Source: Zopfochytrium polystomum (taxonomy: Eukaryota > Chytridiomycota > Chytridiomycetes > Chytridiales > Chytridiaceae). Taken from it: a stretch of 64,000 nt of DNA. Made by a program: the position numbers and the translations under genes. Shown piece by piece: positions 29,061 through 42,854 of the stretch. The stretch's first letter is position 1. Every line of letters starts with the position of its first letter. The notes under the pieces were generated by a model. The model made no database searches. It saw nothing but the letters and a program-made list of their open reading frames with translations, and had not been told where the DNA came from. The stretch spans positions 124,001 through 188,000 of the forward strand of contig JAIVFJ010000103.1 of the NCBI GenBank assembly GCA_025765615.1, written 5' to 3'.

Positions 29061-32000
29061 CTTTTTCTCTTACTTTCCAAGTTGGGGAGAAGGACCCAAT
29101 AACCCTTACCCATCTGAATAGCTCTGCTTCCACGCTTTCAATTGGTTTTAAGCACTTCTCCCAACGACTCCTGCAGCTGGAGCTACAAGAGATTCCACTA
29201 CCTCCATCCACCATTTTTGTCGTTTCCTCCGTGACAAGTCACCCCAACTGCACACCAAAAAGTTCGTTGCCTGAGCGGCCCTCGAGCACAACACCACCAA
29301 AACTTTGATTCTCAGCCTGAAATTTGGCACATGGTCACTCTTCAACTGTGCCAACCTGCTATTCCGATTTCAGAATTCTTCATCCAACAGTCAGCTTGCA
29401 ACAAGCATTGTGTGCAACACACTTCTCTCCTGGACCATTTTCTCCATCAAGTACAGCATCAAACAACTCTTTGAGTCACTATTTGTCACCACCGTGCTGT
29501 TGAGCAACTCCTCCAAATTTTCCAGCTACTGGGTTCTCCTGCAACAGGATCATCACTACGCGCAACGCAATGTCGTCCAACCTAAACTCTTTTGTTGGCA
29601 TGTTCACTGGCAAGACACTGACGAATTCAATGACTTTATTAGCAACCTCTAGACCAAGGTTATTGGGAATTCAGGACCTAACACAGACGGACCTATTCCC
29701 TCTTGAGAGACCTTTCTGCAATGAGGAGGCCTACCATACGTACATCACACACCAACCCAAGGATCAGTGGGACAGATGGCGTTTGTGGTTGCACAGTTGA
29801 AATGGTGCGCACAACACACCAGAGCCAAAGGCTGGTGAAACACTCTCACCAAACTATCTCTATGTACCAACTGCTGCTGAGCAAGCTAATGCTGGACCAA
29901 TTGTGAATTGTGGCTGTTGAAGCAACTGTCAAGTACCAGATTCAGCATCACATCATGACTTCATCAGAGTTCATGAATGCTGTGCTGAAGATGCACACCA
30001 CCTTCATCAAGGAGAACAAAACAGCTCAGTCAGCTTTGATCAGGCTTCCAGAGACCTCGCACTTGTTTGAGCTCTGCCGATACATTCACCTCTATCAAGA
30101 CTGTGTGGCTGCCATTTGCCGAACATTTAACAATGCCCACCCATCCAGCTCAATTGATGATTTTGAAAACAGATGGTCGGGGCTGCAGCTATGCACAGAC
30201 ACTCAAAGCCCCTTGCGTTACCAAGACCTCAATTCTTATGTGTGCAAGATCAAGCAACTTCAGTGACTGTTCATCCAGAGTGGGTTTCACCCCAACCTTC
30301 CACAGGAGGGCCTTCTGTCTCTGCTTCTTCTCAAATAAACAGTCCCGCTCCCTTCTACTTCTTTGTGAACACTGCAACAGTGAACATGTCACACACAGGC
30401 ATTGCCTCTCTTCCTTATATGATCAATTCTGGAGCTGATTCCACAATATCCCACAACTGGAGCAATTCACTGAGTACCAACGATTTGAAACTGAACACCA
30501 TGCCCGCCTAGCAGATGACCACAAATGCCGCATTGAACGAATTGGATCTGTCACTCTTGCCTTTCCTGGTTTTGATGTGGTGCTCCGCAACGTGCTACAT
30601 GTCCCTTCACTCAAGGAACTGCTTCTCTCTGTGTTGCGTGTCCTCCAAGACCCAACTGCTGGGATACTATTCACTCTTGATTCTGTCTTCCTTCTTGACC
30701 TTACTACACTAGTACCTCAACACAGCATCAAGATTGGCAAACAACGCAACAGCCTCTACTATCTCCCAGTCCAGCACCCAACTGCACAGAGGACAATTTC
30801 AGTTGAACCCATTGCCTACACATCACCAGCCACTATACATGACCTCAGGCACCAACGTTTTGGCCACATCCACTGAGAGCAAGTATGCGACACTCTCAAG
30901 TCTGGTGATGTCGACAGTGCTCCTGCTCCACCACCAACAACACACAAGCCTTGCCCATTTGCGATATGGCAAAGATGTGCCAGCAACACCTCACGGCCAA
31001 GCCTCATTTTGATTTTGCTCCACTGCAGATGCTGTGTACCGACCAAACTGGCAAGATCCGTACACATTCCCTTGAAGGCTTCAACAACTTTGAAGTTATT
31101 GTCAACTATGCCACAGGCTATACTTGGGTCAACACTGTCGCTCACACAGCAGATAATTGATTGCATTGATTTTGAAGTACAACTCTTCCCCACTTGTCGA
31201 ACACTATTTGTACAGGCAGACAACCTCAGTCTTAACACTCAGCAGTTTGAGGCCTACTGTATCAACCACTAACCTCCCATCATCTTTCAGCCTTCAGTCC
31301 CTTATGTCAAGGAGGGTGATGGTGTTGCAGAAAATGCCATCAAGGTCATCACCCACATTGCTTCCTGTCTCGTGATTGAAGCCTAGCCTCCACAGTTCTT
31401 CTGATCCTATGCAATACGCCATGCTTCATTTCTGCACAATCGCGTGCAACACACTCGCACTGGTCGAATTCCATTTGAATATCACCAAGGCCGAAAACCC
31501 AACCTGCACCATCTCGGAATTTTTGGCTGCCTCATTGCCACACTCAACAATGAGTATACAGAAACTGCAAACTCATGCACAACCAAGTTCTCTCCTCAGG
31601 CCTCACTTGGACTCTTCTTGGGTTTCGACACAACAGCGAGACTATTGCCCTCAGCTACGACTTTGCTGCACAGACCATCCTTCAAACACGCCACTATAAC
31701 TTGCATGAGCATGTCTTTGCTGGCCTTGTCCGCAGTGACGCTAAGCTTCAATCTCTTAATTCTGATTTCTCAACTTCTCTCTCTGATGATTTTACGGATT
31801 TTCCTGAAACTGACGACTCTCCTCCTTTCGAGCCTGTTGAGCCACCACTTGACTCTTACCATCGATTAACCAGTGCCACGTTCCCACAAGGAAGCCCATG
31901 CATCAGACTACAACAAAGAATGGGCTGCATCTGAGTTTGAGGAGCTTCACTCTCTGATGGACAAGCACAAGGTCTGGGAACCTGGCGAACACACAATGTT

Positions 32001-32460
32001 CTGCAAATGGGTTTATTCCAACAAGCTCAATCCTTTTGGCTGGCTGAAGCGGTGGAAAGCCTGACTTGTTGCGTGTGGAAACACCCAATGCGAAGGCATC
32101 TACTACACAGACACCTTTTCTCCTGTCGTCTGGATCCAGGCCATTTGACTACTTATTGCAATCAGCCTTGCTTTTGACCTGGTGCTTTTCTCAAAGAAGT
32201 CATCTTCATGCATCCACCAAAAGGCCATGAGTGATTCACTCCAGATGGAGAGAAACTTTTCTGCAAACTCCTCAAGAGCTCTATGGACTTCATCAATCTG
32301 GACACAGCTGGTTCCTGACCCTTTGCAAGTTCCTTGTTGAGAACCTTTTTTTTTTTCCTGTTTACAGGCAACAACTCAGGCGCGTACTCGCAACACTCCA
32401 GTCACCACTTCGACACACTACTTGCGCTACTTTCGCACCTTGAGTCATTTACCTTCAACA
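29061..32460 (+). pseudogene. Degraded Ty1/copia retrotransposon
   Basis: Copia parts are in order but broken by many stops and frameshifts. A Gag-like part begins near 29,570 (NSFVGMFTGKTLTNSMT) and runs to about 30,260 (SSEFMNAVLKMH, LNSYVCKIKQL). A protease-like piece lies near 30,410 (MINSGADSTIS). The GAG-pre-integrase region ends LRHQRFGHIH (30,850). Integrase has CTDQTGKIRTHSLEGF and YATGYTWVNTV (31,030-31,130), then GRIPFEYHQGRKPNLHHLGIFGC (about 31,460-31,530). Reverse transcriptase remnants lie at 31,900-32,310 (KWVYSNKLNPFGWLKRWKA, YTDTFSPVV, GLHQSGHSW). No RNase H or 3' LTR is found, so the element is 3'-truncated as well as decayed. Confidence 0.85.
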
Positions 32461-33606
32461 GCTCGAACGTTTATCTACGCTCAGGATCAAACTCCAACAC
32501 CAAGCCACCAGTCTCCCTTTTTTCTGCTTTTAGTTCAATTGTGATTTTATGGAAACTGATTTGTGAACAAATACAAAAAAAGTAGTTGTCAACATCTGCT
32601 TGCAGGCAGGATCTACCTTGGTGCAAAAAACAATTGCGACCAAAGGAGTGATCTTTCTTTATACAAAGAAAAGGCACGCTGTTTGGTCAATTTTTGACAA
32701 ATGTTTTTTCCACTGAAAAAACTGTCCAACGAGTTTTAACTGCACTTGCAAAAACATGGTGCAAAGTGTTACGATGGTCCGTTGATTTTTGGTCGATCCT
32801 GTTCTTTTGTAACAACGAGAAATGCCGCTTCTGGCTGCGCGCTGGCTCTTTCAAGTAGTTAAAGTTCAGGGCCCGAGGGTGGTGCCAAAAGAGGAATGTC
32901 GTGACCACGAACCAATCTTTGAACCACCGCCCTAGTCAAACACACACACACTCTCTCTCTCCACTGATGGCGCAATGGCAATCAGCGGAGGAGACATGGA
33001 GGCAGACAGACAGCCAGACAAACAACCCTCAAGACAAGATGACGACAGTGGGAGTGTCTGCTCGCTCTTACGTGTGTGTGTGTGTGTGTGTGGGGCAAAA
33101 AGGCAACCAGTCCGAGAAAGGAGAATTTTCGGGCGAGAAAATTTATTTTTTTTGAAGGAGATGATGATATTAAAATGTAATACAAAAAGTGTGCTGACAA
33201 GTCGAACTGAGCAGGCGCGTCCAGTTTGGAATGAGCCAAAAGCACAAAAAAGGCAAAAGTTGAAAATTTTTAGGCGGAGAGACAAAATCTAGTTGCAAGG
33301 CAAGAATCATCGGTCTGTCCCAGCAACCCTGTCTCTCCCTCGCGCATTTCCCCTTTTCGATTCTAGTCTGTCTAGCCCTTCTCGATCCCACACTCTCCCT
33401 GTCTGTCTCCTACTCTCTCGCTTTCTCTGTCTGTCTCGCTCTCTCTCCCTCCGCTGCGCACTCGCAAACTCTCTGTTGCTCTCTCTCTCTCTCGCTCACT
33501 TCTCTCACTCTCTCACTCTCTCACTCTCTCGCTCTCTCTCGCTCTCTCGCTCTCTCTCTCTCTCTCTCTCGCTCCTCTCTCTCTCTCTCTCTCTCCTCTC
33601 TCTCTC

Positions 33607-33674
<68 letters not shown>

Positions 33675-33926
33675 GTCCAACTTCTCTATATTCTTCCATC
33701 CAACCGCACTCTCGGCGTCTTCGTTCGTTCTCGTCGTCGGCATCATCGTCGTCGTTCCCCAGCAGCAGCGCCCGTACGAGCGAGCGAGCAAACGAAAACT
33801 CTTTGCGACGATCTAACGCCGCAGCCCACAATCTTTAGAACTTAGATCCTCCCTCTAGAAGAAACCCTCCACACCACCACAAGCCCCCATTCAATTCATC
33901 ACTTCACCCCGCCAGCGCGCACCCAT
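32461..33926. other. Spacer with (GT)n and long (CT)n microsatellites
   Basis: (GT)n lies at 33,072-33,092 and a long (CT)n tract with minor interruptions at about 33,430-33,673. The end of the stretch (33,700-33,926) is probably the promoter and 5' leader of the giant secreted-protein gene. Open frames across the CT tract are low complexity and rejected. Confidence 0.65.
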
Positions 33927-36900
33927 ATGCCAGCAGGATTAGAGGCGGCCCGCCCGATGCGGTCTGCGTCGAGGGCTGCGCGGCCTGCCGCCACGACCAT
34001 CCTCGCACTGCTTCTCCTAACCATGATCGGTCCCGCCGCCGCCGGCCTGACGCCGTCCAACAACACGGTACGTATAGGAGCGTCGACCGGGGTCCAGTCG
34101 AACAGCGCGGTCCCCTTGTTTGCGCTCGAGTCACCCAAACCTGTGACGCTATGATGCATACCCCGCCTCCTGCTCCACCCGCACTCGTGCGCTGCGTTGG
34201 CTTCCTCTCCATATCCATGTCCCACCCACTTTCCCCTCCAATTTCTCCGCGTCGTCGGTGGTGGTCTCCTCCACTCCCCCCCCTTCTCTTCTCTGACGGA
34301 AAGACACTTTCCATCGCCAAATTTCTCCCTCCACGCACGGCCCGTTAAAAATTACTATAACTATCCCAGGTCAAAGTGACGAGCGCCTTCACCGACACCG
34401 GCTACAACAACTGCAGTGTGACCATCAACCTGTCGCACTCGAGTGTCCTGCAGACGGCGGTTACCGGTTTCTCATTTGTCAAATTCCCCTTCGATGCGCG
34501 AAACACTTTTGCTGGTTTCCCCACCTTTGGGTTCACTAGCATGAACATCTCTCTCGGCACGTCGCTCAAAAATCAGTTTGGTTCCAACAACGTCAACTAC
34601 ACGCTGGCCCAGCAGGTTCGGTTCCGTAAATACCTGACGGATGTGTGGATCTCAGGGTTACTGAGTGCTGTTTCACATCACCCTACCCCCTCCATTTTTT
34701 CTTTTTCTTTTTATATTTCATTATCGACATAGAACGGAACGGTTACCCTCAGCTCGAGCGGAAGCATCAGGGATAACGCCAGGGGCGTCACGTATCCCTC
34801 CGGAGATCTTGTGCTGGCCAAGTACGAGGGCGGCACGATCGTCCCGAATACCGCTCCGTTCAAGTCTGCTCTCACCATTGCGCCAATCAGCATGCCTTAC
34901 TACAACAACTTGCATCTAGCGAGCGATGCGCAGGGCGCCTCTCTTTACTTCAAGTTGATATTCACGTCGTCGGTCCTGCCCAAGCTCTCCTTCTCCATTT
35001 TCCAAAACCTTTCGACCACCCTGACATCGGGAACGACTGTTCAGTCGCTTTGCTTGTACAACATGCCGTTGGTTACTGATAGCGAAAAGTCTGCTAGCCT
35101 TACTGGTATGTGAAATGTTTTGTTATCGTTTCCCTTTTTTTTGGGGTCTTTGGTACACTTGGAACGACGACGACTTTGTCCGATTCAGTTGCTGACGGTG
35201 TTGGTATAACCACAGGCTTCAACAACTTTCCCGGCTCAACGTTCGCGAGCGACTTTACACTGTCGCAGATTACGGCGACCAACGCGACGAGTCTGACGTA
35301 CAGCAACACGTTCAACTTGGTCATCCCAGCGTCCAACATTTCTATCGACAACATTGGCGAAGTGACGCTCTTTGTCAACGTCACGGACCCGCTGTCCGGG
35401 CCAACGCCGTTCCTCCTGGGCACCATGAAGCTCTCCAACTTCAACTTGAACTCCACGAGCGGTTCATTTTCCACCCCCGTCTCGCTCGTCATCAACTTTA
35501 AGCAAACAGGCGGCGTTCTCGACAAGAACGACCCGCTGTTCAAGCTTTTTGCGAGAAAGTTCCAGAGCTTCGACCGGTCGAACGGGGCAGTCACCAACGA
35601 CCCGCTGACGATCAACATCTTTGGGTCTGCGCTGTCGACTCCAATCGTCCCACTTCAGGATGCGTTCGCGTCCCTGAACATCACGTCGACCATCAAAATA
35701 CCGCCCATCCCCAGCACCGTGTCGTTCGCGCCGTCCTCCATCGGCCTACCCAAGTTGCTCAGCTACACTTCGACCAGCCTCGTCTTTGGCACGACTGTCA
35801 CGTTCAAGCACCCCGACTCTCTCACCCTGATCGACATTGGCAAGGTCGACTTTACGGTGAAGCTCGCGGCGGACAGCGCAACCGTCGGAACGTTTTCAAT
35901 CGATCACTTTTCCCTGCCGGCCGGCGACAAGCAGTACTCGGTCAACATCACCGTCGCGCTCGGCACCGACAACACGACCTCGGTGTACCAGACCTTCCTG
36001 CGGGCGTTCGACAGCACGCAGAGCGTCATCACCCCGCCGAACGCGCTGTGGCAGGGCGTCGCCGTGCCCCCGGCCATCTCCGCCTTTTTCGACTACACCA
36101 AGCCGCTGACCTTCGACCCCGTCCCGACCGTCCAAGTGACCATGTCGCAGCTCTCGCTCTCGGTGCTGACCTCAGCCACCTCGACGGCGCTCAAGTTCTC
36201 TGGCTCCGCGACCCTCGCCAGCAGCGCAAACATCATCAACCTCCAGACCGTCACCTTCCGCCTCCTTGCCACCAACCCCTCCACGGTCGTCCCCGGCGTC
36301 ACTGGCCCCACTGAAATCTCCAGCGACATCGTCGTCCCCAACGTCGACTTTAGCACCAACAAGTCGCCGACCTACAGCTACTCCTTCACCGTCAACGTCG
36401 GCACCGCCGCTGCGGCGTCGCCGCTGTACAAGCTCTTCCTCGCAGAGTTCTCGGTCGGCGCCACCGTGCCGACGACCCTCGACGCGCAGCTGGTCGCGGC
36501 GTCGGCGCCCATCGCCGCTCCCGCCGTCTCCAGCTTCTTCAACTTTACGACAAAGCAGAGCTTTGTCCGCTCGCCCGCGCCGTCGGTCAAGACACTCACC
36601 ACGCTCGACTACGGCAAGCTCAAGGGCGTCAGCGCGAGCACGCTGAGCTTCGATTCCACTTTGACGCTGGCTAACGCGGTCGCGGCGAACGGGCTGGCGG
36701 TGCCGGGCACGTTCACGTTCGACTTTGCGCTGGTCGCGCCGACGCTGAGTGCGGCGAGCATTCCGTTTGCGACGGGCGGTGAGTTGGCGGTCTTTTGGTT
36801 GTTCTGACTTCTCTGACTTGTTACTGGCGCGAACCCCTCCCCAAAATCGCGAACAGTTCAAGCCACCGGAGTGACCTTCACCACGGCGTCTGCCCCGTAC

Positions 36901-39900
36901 CCGCTCTCGCTACCTGTCGTCTTCGCCACCACAAACGCCTCGTCCACCCCGCTCTACCAGGTCTTTGAAAACCTGTTCTTCAACCAGACCGTCGACCCAA
37001 AGTTCCCGCAGACCCTCGACGTGCTCGTCAAGTCTCGCACGTCGTCCATCCCGACCCTTGAGAACCTGTTTGACTTTTCCTCGACCGTCTCCTTCAACTT
37101 GGCCCCACTTGTCGGCGCGCCGTCCGTGTTCTTTGACTCTCCCGACGGCATCACGGTAAAATCGTAGCCCGTATTCCGTCAATCAAATCAACTGACTGAC
37201 TATACTACCCCACTCTCCACTTTGCAACACTCTTTCCTACATCAGTACTCCCCCATCGTCACCGTCCAGGACAGCAGCCCCGTCTCGATCAAGTACAGCG
37301 CCGACCTCCCCTCCGTCTTCACCTTCAAGTCGACCAGCTCGCCCTCCGGCAGCTTCGCCCTGAACCTCAAGGCCGCCCAGTCATCCCCGCTGCTGGCGCC
37401 CCAGGCGACCTTCAACGTCACCGGCCTCGACTTTTCCGAAACCCCGCTTGTCACCTATATCAAGTTCTACGACCCGGCCAAGCACGCCTGGTCGCCGCCC
37501 GTCGCCGGCCTCCTCCAGAGCAGCCCGACCATCTCCATCCCCGCCACCATCACCGGAGACCCCGCCTTTTCCATCAAGCCCGTCAACGTCGCCTTCGTCA
37601 CCCCCGCAAACGCCAGCGCCGTCGGCACCCACCTGGACACCGACGTCACCGCGCTCTCCATCGGCGGGTTCGCGATCGACGCAAGCAACTTGGCCGCGGG
37701 GTTGAAGCTCTCGAACGTCGTCGCGAAGATATCAAAGTCGGCTATCAGGAGCACGCTGAACAACCTTGCGTACACCGGCGCCAACCAGGTGGGGGGTCGT
37801 TTTACCTTTTTTTCCCCTCTTTTAAAGGCACCTTGTTGACCCGCCCCTTCCCCAAAGACCGGAACCCTCTCGCTCGACGGCGCCCAAGTCGCCAGCTACG
37901 TGACGGTAGACGTGACGCCGACCGCCCTCACAACCACCACGGTCCCCGGCGACGCCGCCACGCTCCCCGACCTGGTCGTCCCGGCGTACTCGGGCCTCCC
38001 GCTCACCCCCGCCGGCCTGAGCCCGTTCTTCACGAGGTTGTTCACCACCGCCGCGTTCCCCAAGCTGGACATTAGCGTCAAGCAGAATGTCAACTTGAGC
38101 GCGACGACCACCGCCGATGTTACGTACCAGCTGAACACTATGGCATTCTCGACGGATTCGTCTGTCGCGGCACCGTCGTTTGTTGGTAAGACTTCTTTTC
38201 TTATCTCTCTTGTATTCTTTCTTGTGCGATGGTGTCTTGTCCGCTGAACTCTACGTGTCTGTCGTTCTTTGATCAACAGGGTTCAACAACTTCCCCAACT
38301 CGGGTTTCACCGGAGACTTTACCTTGACGAGCATCACTACGTTTACCGCCACGAAGCTGGTCTATAGCAACACGTTCAACTTGGTCATCCCTAAATCCAG
38401 CATCTTGGTCGACAACATTGGCACCGTGACACTGTTTGTGAACGTCACCGACACAGCGCAGTCCAGCACCACGCCGTTCTTGCTCGGAAGCTTCCAGCTG
38501 TCCAACTTCAAGTTGGACGCGGCGACCGGCACCTTCTCGGCCCCGGTTTCGCTCGAAATCAACTTTAAGTTAAAGGACGGAGCCATCGACACCACCGACC
38601 CGCTCTACAAGCTGTTCGAACGCAAGTTCCAGAGCTCGGACAAGGCGAACGGAGCAGCCAACAACGACCCGCTGACGATCTCGGTGTTCGGCTCGGCGGC
38701 CTCGACCCCCATCACCGTCCTCCAGGACGCATTCACCGCCCTCAACATTGCGTCGACCATCAGGATCCCCCCCATCCCGGACACGGTCACGTTTGCACCG
38801 TCCTCCATCGGCCTCGCGACACTGACCAGCTACACGACAAACACCCTCGTCTTCAAGGCCAGCGTCAAGTTTGCCAACCCGGACGCACTCACCCTGCTCA
38901 GCATCGGCGCCGTCAACTTTACAGTGTCGCTGGCGGCCGACGGGGCTGCCGTCGGACAGTTTTCGATCCCGGACTTTTCCCTGCCGGTTGGCGGCAAAGA
39001 GTACCCAGTGACGTTGACCGTCACGTTTGGCCAGGGCCAAGCCCTCGACACGTCGTCGTCGGTGTACAAGACTTTCTTGCGGGCCTTTGACTCCTCGCAG
39101 AGTCTCATCCCCCCGCAGGGCGCACTGTGGCAGGCCGCCGCCGCTCCAGTGGTGTTCTCCTCCTTCTTCTACTTCAACAAACCCCTGGTCTTCGACCCCG
39201 TCCCGTCCGTCACAGCCGCAGTGTCGTCTCTCTCCCTCTCGGCCCTGTCGGGAGCCAACTCGACCGCCCTCACCTTTGCCGGCAGCCTCACCCTCACCGT
39301 CTCGGCCCCCATCGTCGACCTGAAAGGCGCCGTCTTCAAGCTGATCGCGACCAGCCCCTCCGCCGTCGTCCCCGACGCCACCTCCGCCATCGAGATCTCG
39401 TCCGACATCGCCGTCGCCGACCTCGACTTTTCCACCACCCAGACCCAGACCTACACCTACCCGTTCACCGTCAACGTCGGCACCGCCCAGGCCCCGTCGT
39501 CCCTGTACAAATTCTTCCTCACTCAGTTCTCCGCCGGCGCCACCGCCCCCACGGACATCCCAGTCTCCGTCGTCGCCACCGGTCCCATCGCCGCCCCTGC
39601 CGTCGTCAGCTTCCTCAACTTCACCTCCTCCCTCCAGTTCGTCCGCTCTCCCGCCCCGTCCGCCACCGCGCTGGCAGACGTCGACTACTCGAAGCTGGGA
39701 ACCGTCACCGCAAAGTCGCTGGACTTCACTTCCAGCCTGACGCTGGCCGGCGCCGCCGCGAACGCCCTGTCGGTGCCCGCGGACTTCCACTTTGACTTTG
39801 CGGTCTCCGTGCCGGCTGTCAGCAGCTCGAGCTTTGCGTTGGCGTCGAACGGTAAGTTCGGGGATTCCTCGCGTTGGCGCACATGTTTTCTCTTTCTTTT

Positions 39901-42854
39901 TTCCAACCCCCTCTGGCGTTGGTCGTTTGCTCGGTGCTTGGAGCTAATGCTAGAAAATTTTCATATGATCTTTGCAGCGTCGGCCACCCAGGTCACTTTC
40001 AAGGCGGACCCTGCGTCTTACCCGCTCACGTTTTCCGTCGTGTTTGCCGAAACCGACGTCGAAACCACCGCGCTCTACCAGCTTTTTGAGAACCTGTTCT
40101 TCAACCCGAGCTTTGGCGGCTCGCTCTCCGTCTCGGTCAAGTCCAAATCGTCGAGCATCCCCACGCTCGAGAACCTGTTTGACTTTTCCACCTCGCTGAA
40201 GTTCAGCCTTGGCAATTTGGTCGCATCGCCCACGGTGTACTTGGACACGCCAGACGGCATCACGTACTCTCCGATCGTCAACTCCGTGGACAGCAGCCCG
40301 ATCACGATCCAGTACACCGCCGAAACCGGCGCAACCTACACCTTTAAAAAGTCCGACACCGACTCCTTTGTCGCCACTGTGACCGCCACGCAAACCTCAG
40401 ACAGCCTCGCCCCGAACGGCTCGTTCAACGTCTCGAGCCTCTCCTTCATCCCGACGCCGCTGACGGCCGCCATAACGGCCTACGATCCCACCACAAAGTC
40501 GTGGCCCGCGCCCGTCTCCGGCTCCCTGCAGAGCGCCCCCAGAATCACCATCCCTGCCACCGCCGGCAGCGGCGCCGCCGGCTTCTCCATCAAACCCGTC
40601 TCCGTCGCCCCCGTCACGACCCCGGCCACCGCCGGCGCCGTCGGCACCCACCTCGACACCGACGTCACCGCTCTCTCCTTCGGCGCCGTCTCCCTCGACG
40701 CCGCAAACCTCCCCGCCGGCCTCACCCTCTCCACCGTCGTCCTCAAACTCGCAAAGTCCCAGATCCGCAGCACCCTCAACAACCTCGCTTACACCTCGGC
40801 GAAAGTGGCGGGCTCCCTCGCCCTCGACGGCGCCGAGCTCTCTAGCTTTACGGTCTCGGCCACCCCGGCCGCCCTCGCCGTGACCTCCGTCGACGGCGCT
40901 GCCCCCGCGCTCCCGGACGTCGTCGTCGCCGCATTCGCCGGCCTGCCGTTGACCCTCGACGGTGCGAAGGCGCTGTTCAAGAAGCTGTTTACCGAGGCGG
41001 CTTTCCCGGCGCTGACGGCCGCCGTCACGGTGAACGTTGACCTGAGCGCGACGACTACCAAGGATGTGACGTACTCGCTCAACACCATGACCTTTTCGAC
41101 GAGCACGCTGGCCCCTGCATCTGTTGTCGGTATGTTTGTTTGTTTTTCTTCTCCCATTCCATTGTTTTGGGGGGTTTTTTTTGGCTGTGCTTCAAACTGA
41201 TCGCTCCTGCTCACCCACCGTCGCAGGCTACAACAACTTTGCTGGTTCTGGATTCACTTCCAACCTGGACGTTTCGTCCTTGACGGACTTTAGCCAGACG
41301 TCGCTGACGTTCAAAGCCAAGTTTACGCTGGTCGTCCCTGAAAATGCGGTCCACATCTCGAACGTGGGCACCGTCCCGCTCGCGGTCAAGGTCATCAGTG
41401 GCGGCAACACAATCGACTTTGGAACCTTTTCGCTGGCCGCCGTCGACCTCGCCCCCGGCTCCAAGACCGAATACGACGCGCCCATCACCGTGACGATCCC
41501 CGCGGACCCGGCGGCGCCGCTCGTGACGCTGCTGACCAGCCTGTTCCAGACCACGACGGCCACCCCCGTCAACGTGCTGATCACGGGCGCGGCGGCCGCG
41601 GCGAACGGCACTGTGGCGGAGGCGCTGGCCGATGCGTTCGCCGCGATGAGCATCGCGTCCACCATCACGTTCAACGCCACGCCGTCCAGCGTCGCCACCG
41701 GCGGCTTTGTCGGCGCCGTCGCGCCCGCCAGCGTGCAGGACGCCTCGGCCGCCGGCTTCACCTTTGGTGCGTCCATGCTGCTCATCACGACGCTCGCCGT
41801 CGCCGGAAAGGTCGACTTCAAGTTCAAGTTCGTGCTCACCCCCTCCGGCGCCGACCCCATCGTCCTCGCCGAGGACGTCGCCGTCCCCGGCGTCGCCCTC
41901 AACGGCGCGGACACGTTCGTCTTCCAAGTCGCCGCCCGCCCACCATCCGACTCGTCGCCGCTTCACAAGTTCTTCGAGGACCTGATCGTCGCCGGCAAGG
42001 ACGCCGTGCAGGTCCCAGTCGCCGTCACCTCCACGGCCTCCAGCAACCTGGCGTTCGCCGGCCTGTTCAAATTTTCGTCGTCCCTGACCTTCTCGTTCGG
42101 TCAGCTGCTCGCCCCCGCCGTCACGCTCGACACCGCCGACGGCCTGACCTTCCTCCCGCGCCTCGCCCTCACAAACCAGTCCCCATTCGCCCTCACCGTC
42201 ACCCTCTCCGACGCGGCCCCCGTCAGCTTCACCCCCTCAGACGACCCCACCGCGACCCTCAGTTTTGCCCCGGCCGCCGGCGCCGGCAACGTGACGCTCG
42301 CCGCAACGGGCGACCAGGCCAACGTCTCGGCCGCCGCGCCCGCCGACACCAACGCCACCCTCGTCGCCGCCGCCGTCGCCTACGCAGATGGCTCGTACCC
42401 GCCCGCCCGCGCCGGGTCCGTGTCGCTGTTCGCCGTCGTCTCGATCAAGTTGGGCGACTCCGCGGGCGTGGGCGGCTTTGTCGTCCGCGCCATCGACGCG
42501 CCGCTCGTCCGTCCCGCCACGCTTCAGGCGACCGGCGCCGCGCCGCCGACGCCGTCGCCGTCGCCGTCGCCTTCGAAGTCAGAGTCTCTGTCGGATTCCG
42601 CGTCCTCGTCGCCGACGGACTCGACGACGGACACCACTTCGACGTCGCCGACGGATTCCACTTCGCCGACGTCGCCAACGGACACCACAACGACGTCGTC
42701 GACGGATGCTACCACGACGACGTCTCCAGCTGATGCCACGACGACGACGCCGGCGGACGCCACGACGCCAACATCCCCGACGGATACCACGACGTCCACG
42801 GACCCGTCCAGCGGCGGCAGTGGGCTCGCGCGGCGGTGGCACTGGCGCGCGTAA
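33927..42854 (+). CDS. Giant secreted tandem-module protein with mucin-like tail
   Basis: Ten exons join in frame to 2,614 residues: 33927-34067, 34370-34615, 34733-35105, 35216-36778, 36857-37155, 37246-37788, 37858-38185, 38280-39851, 39978-41129 and 41227-42854. The N terminus has a signal segment (TTILALLLLTMIGPAAAG). Exons 2-3 form a leader domain like exon 2 of the 21-kb paralog. Module 1 is exons 4-7 (starts GFNNFPGSTF), module 2 is exons 8-9 (GFNNFPNSGF) and a partial module 3 is in exon 10 (GYNNFAGSGF). Each follows a phase-1 intron that splits the Gly codon. Modules contain repeated beta-strand units and landmarks such as TPLYQVFENLFF, SSIPTLENLFDFS, DSPDGIT and STLNNLAYT. The tail from about 42,540 is Ser/Thr/Pro/Asp-rich and mucin-like, ending GLARRWHWRA with no GPI or membrane signal. 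It is probably a wall or surface protein; DUF3712/LEA2-like is a tentative fold assignment. Confidence 0.88.

Noticed and set aside
33293..33838. 181-codon frame over the CT tract
   Set aside because: Translation of (CT)n as Ser/Leu; no start context or homologous domain.
38570..39790. 406-codon minus-strand frame
   Set aside because: It is the antisense shadow of the GC-rich giant secreted-protein exon; Gly/Arg/Asp-rich with no domain. Similar shadows at 36,172-36,861 and 41,211-41,966 were also dropped.
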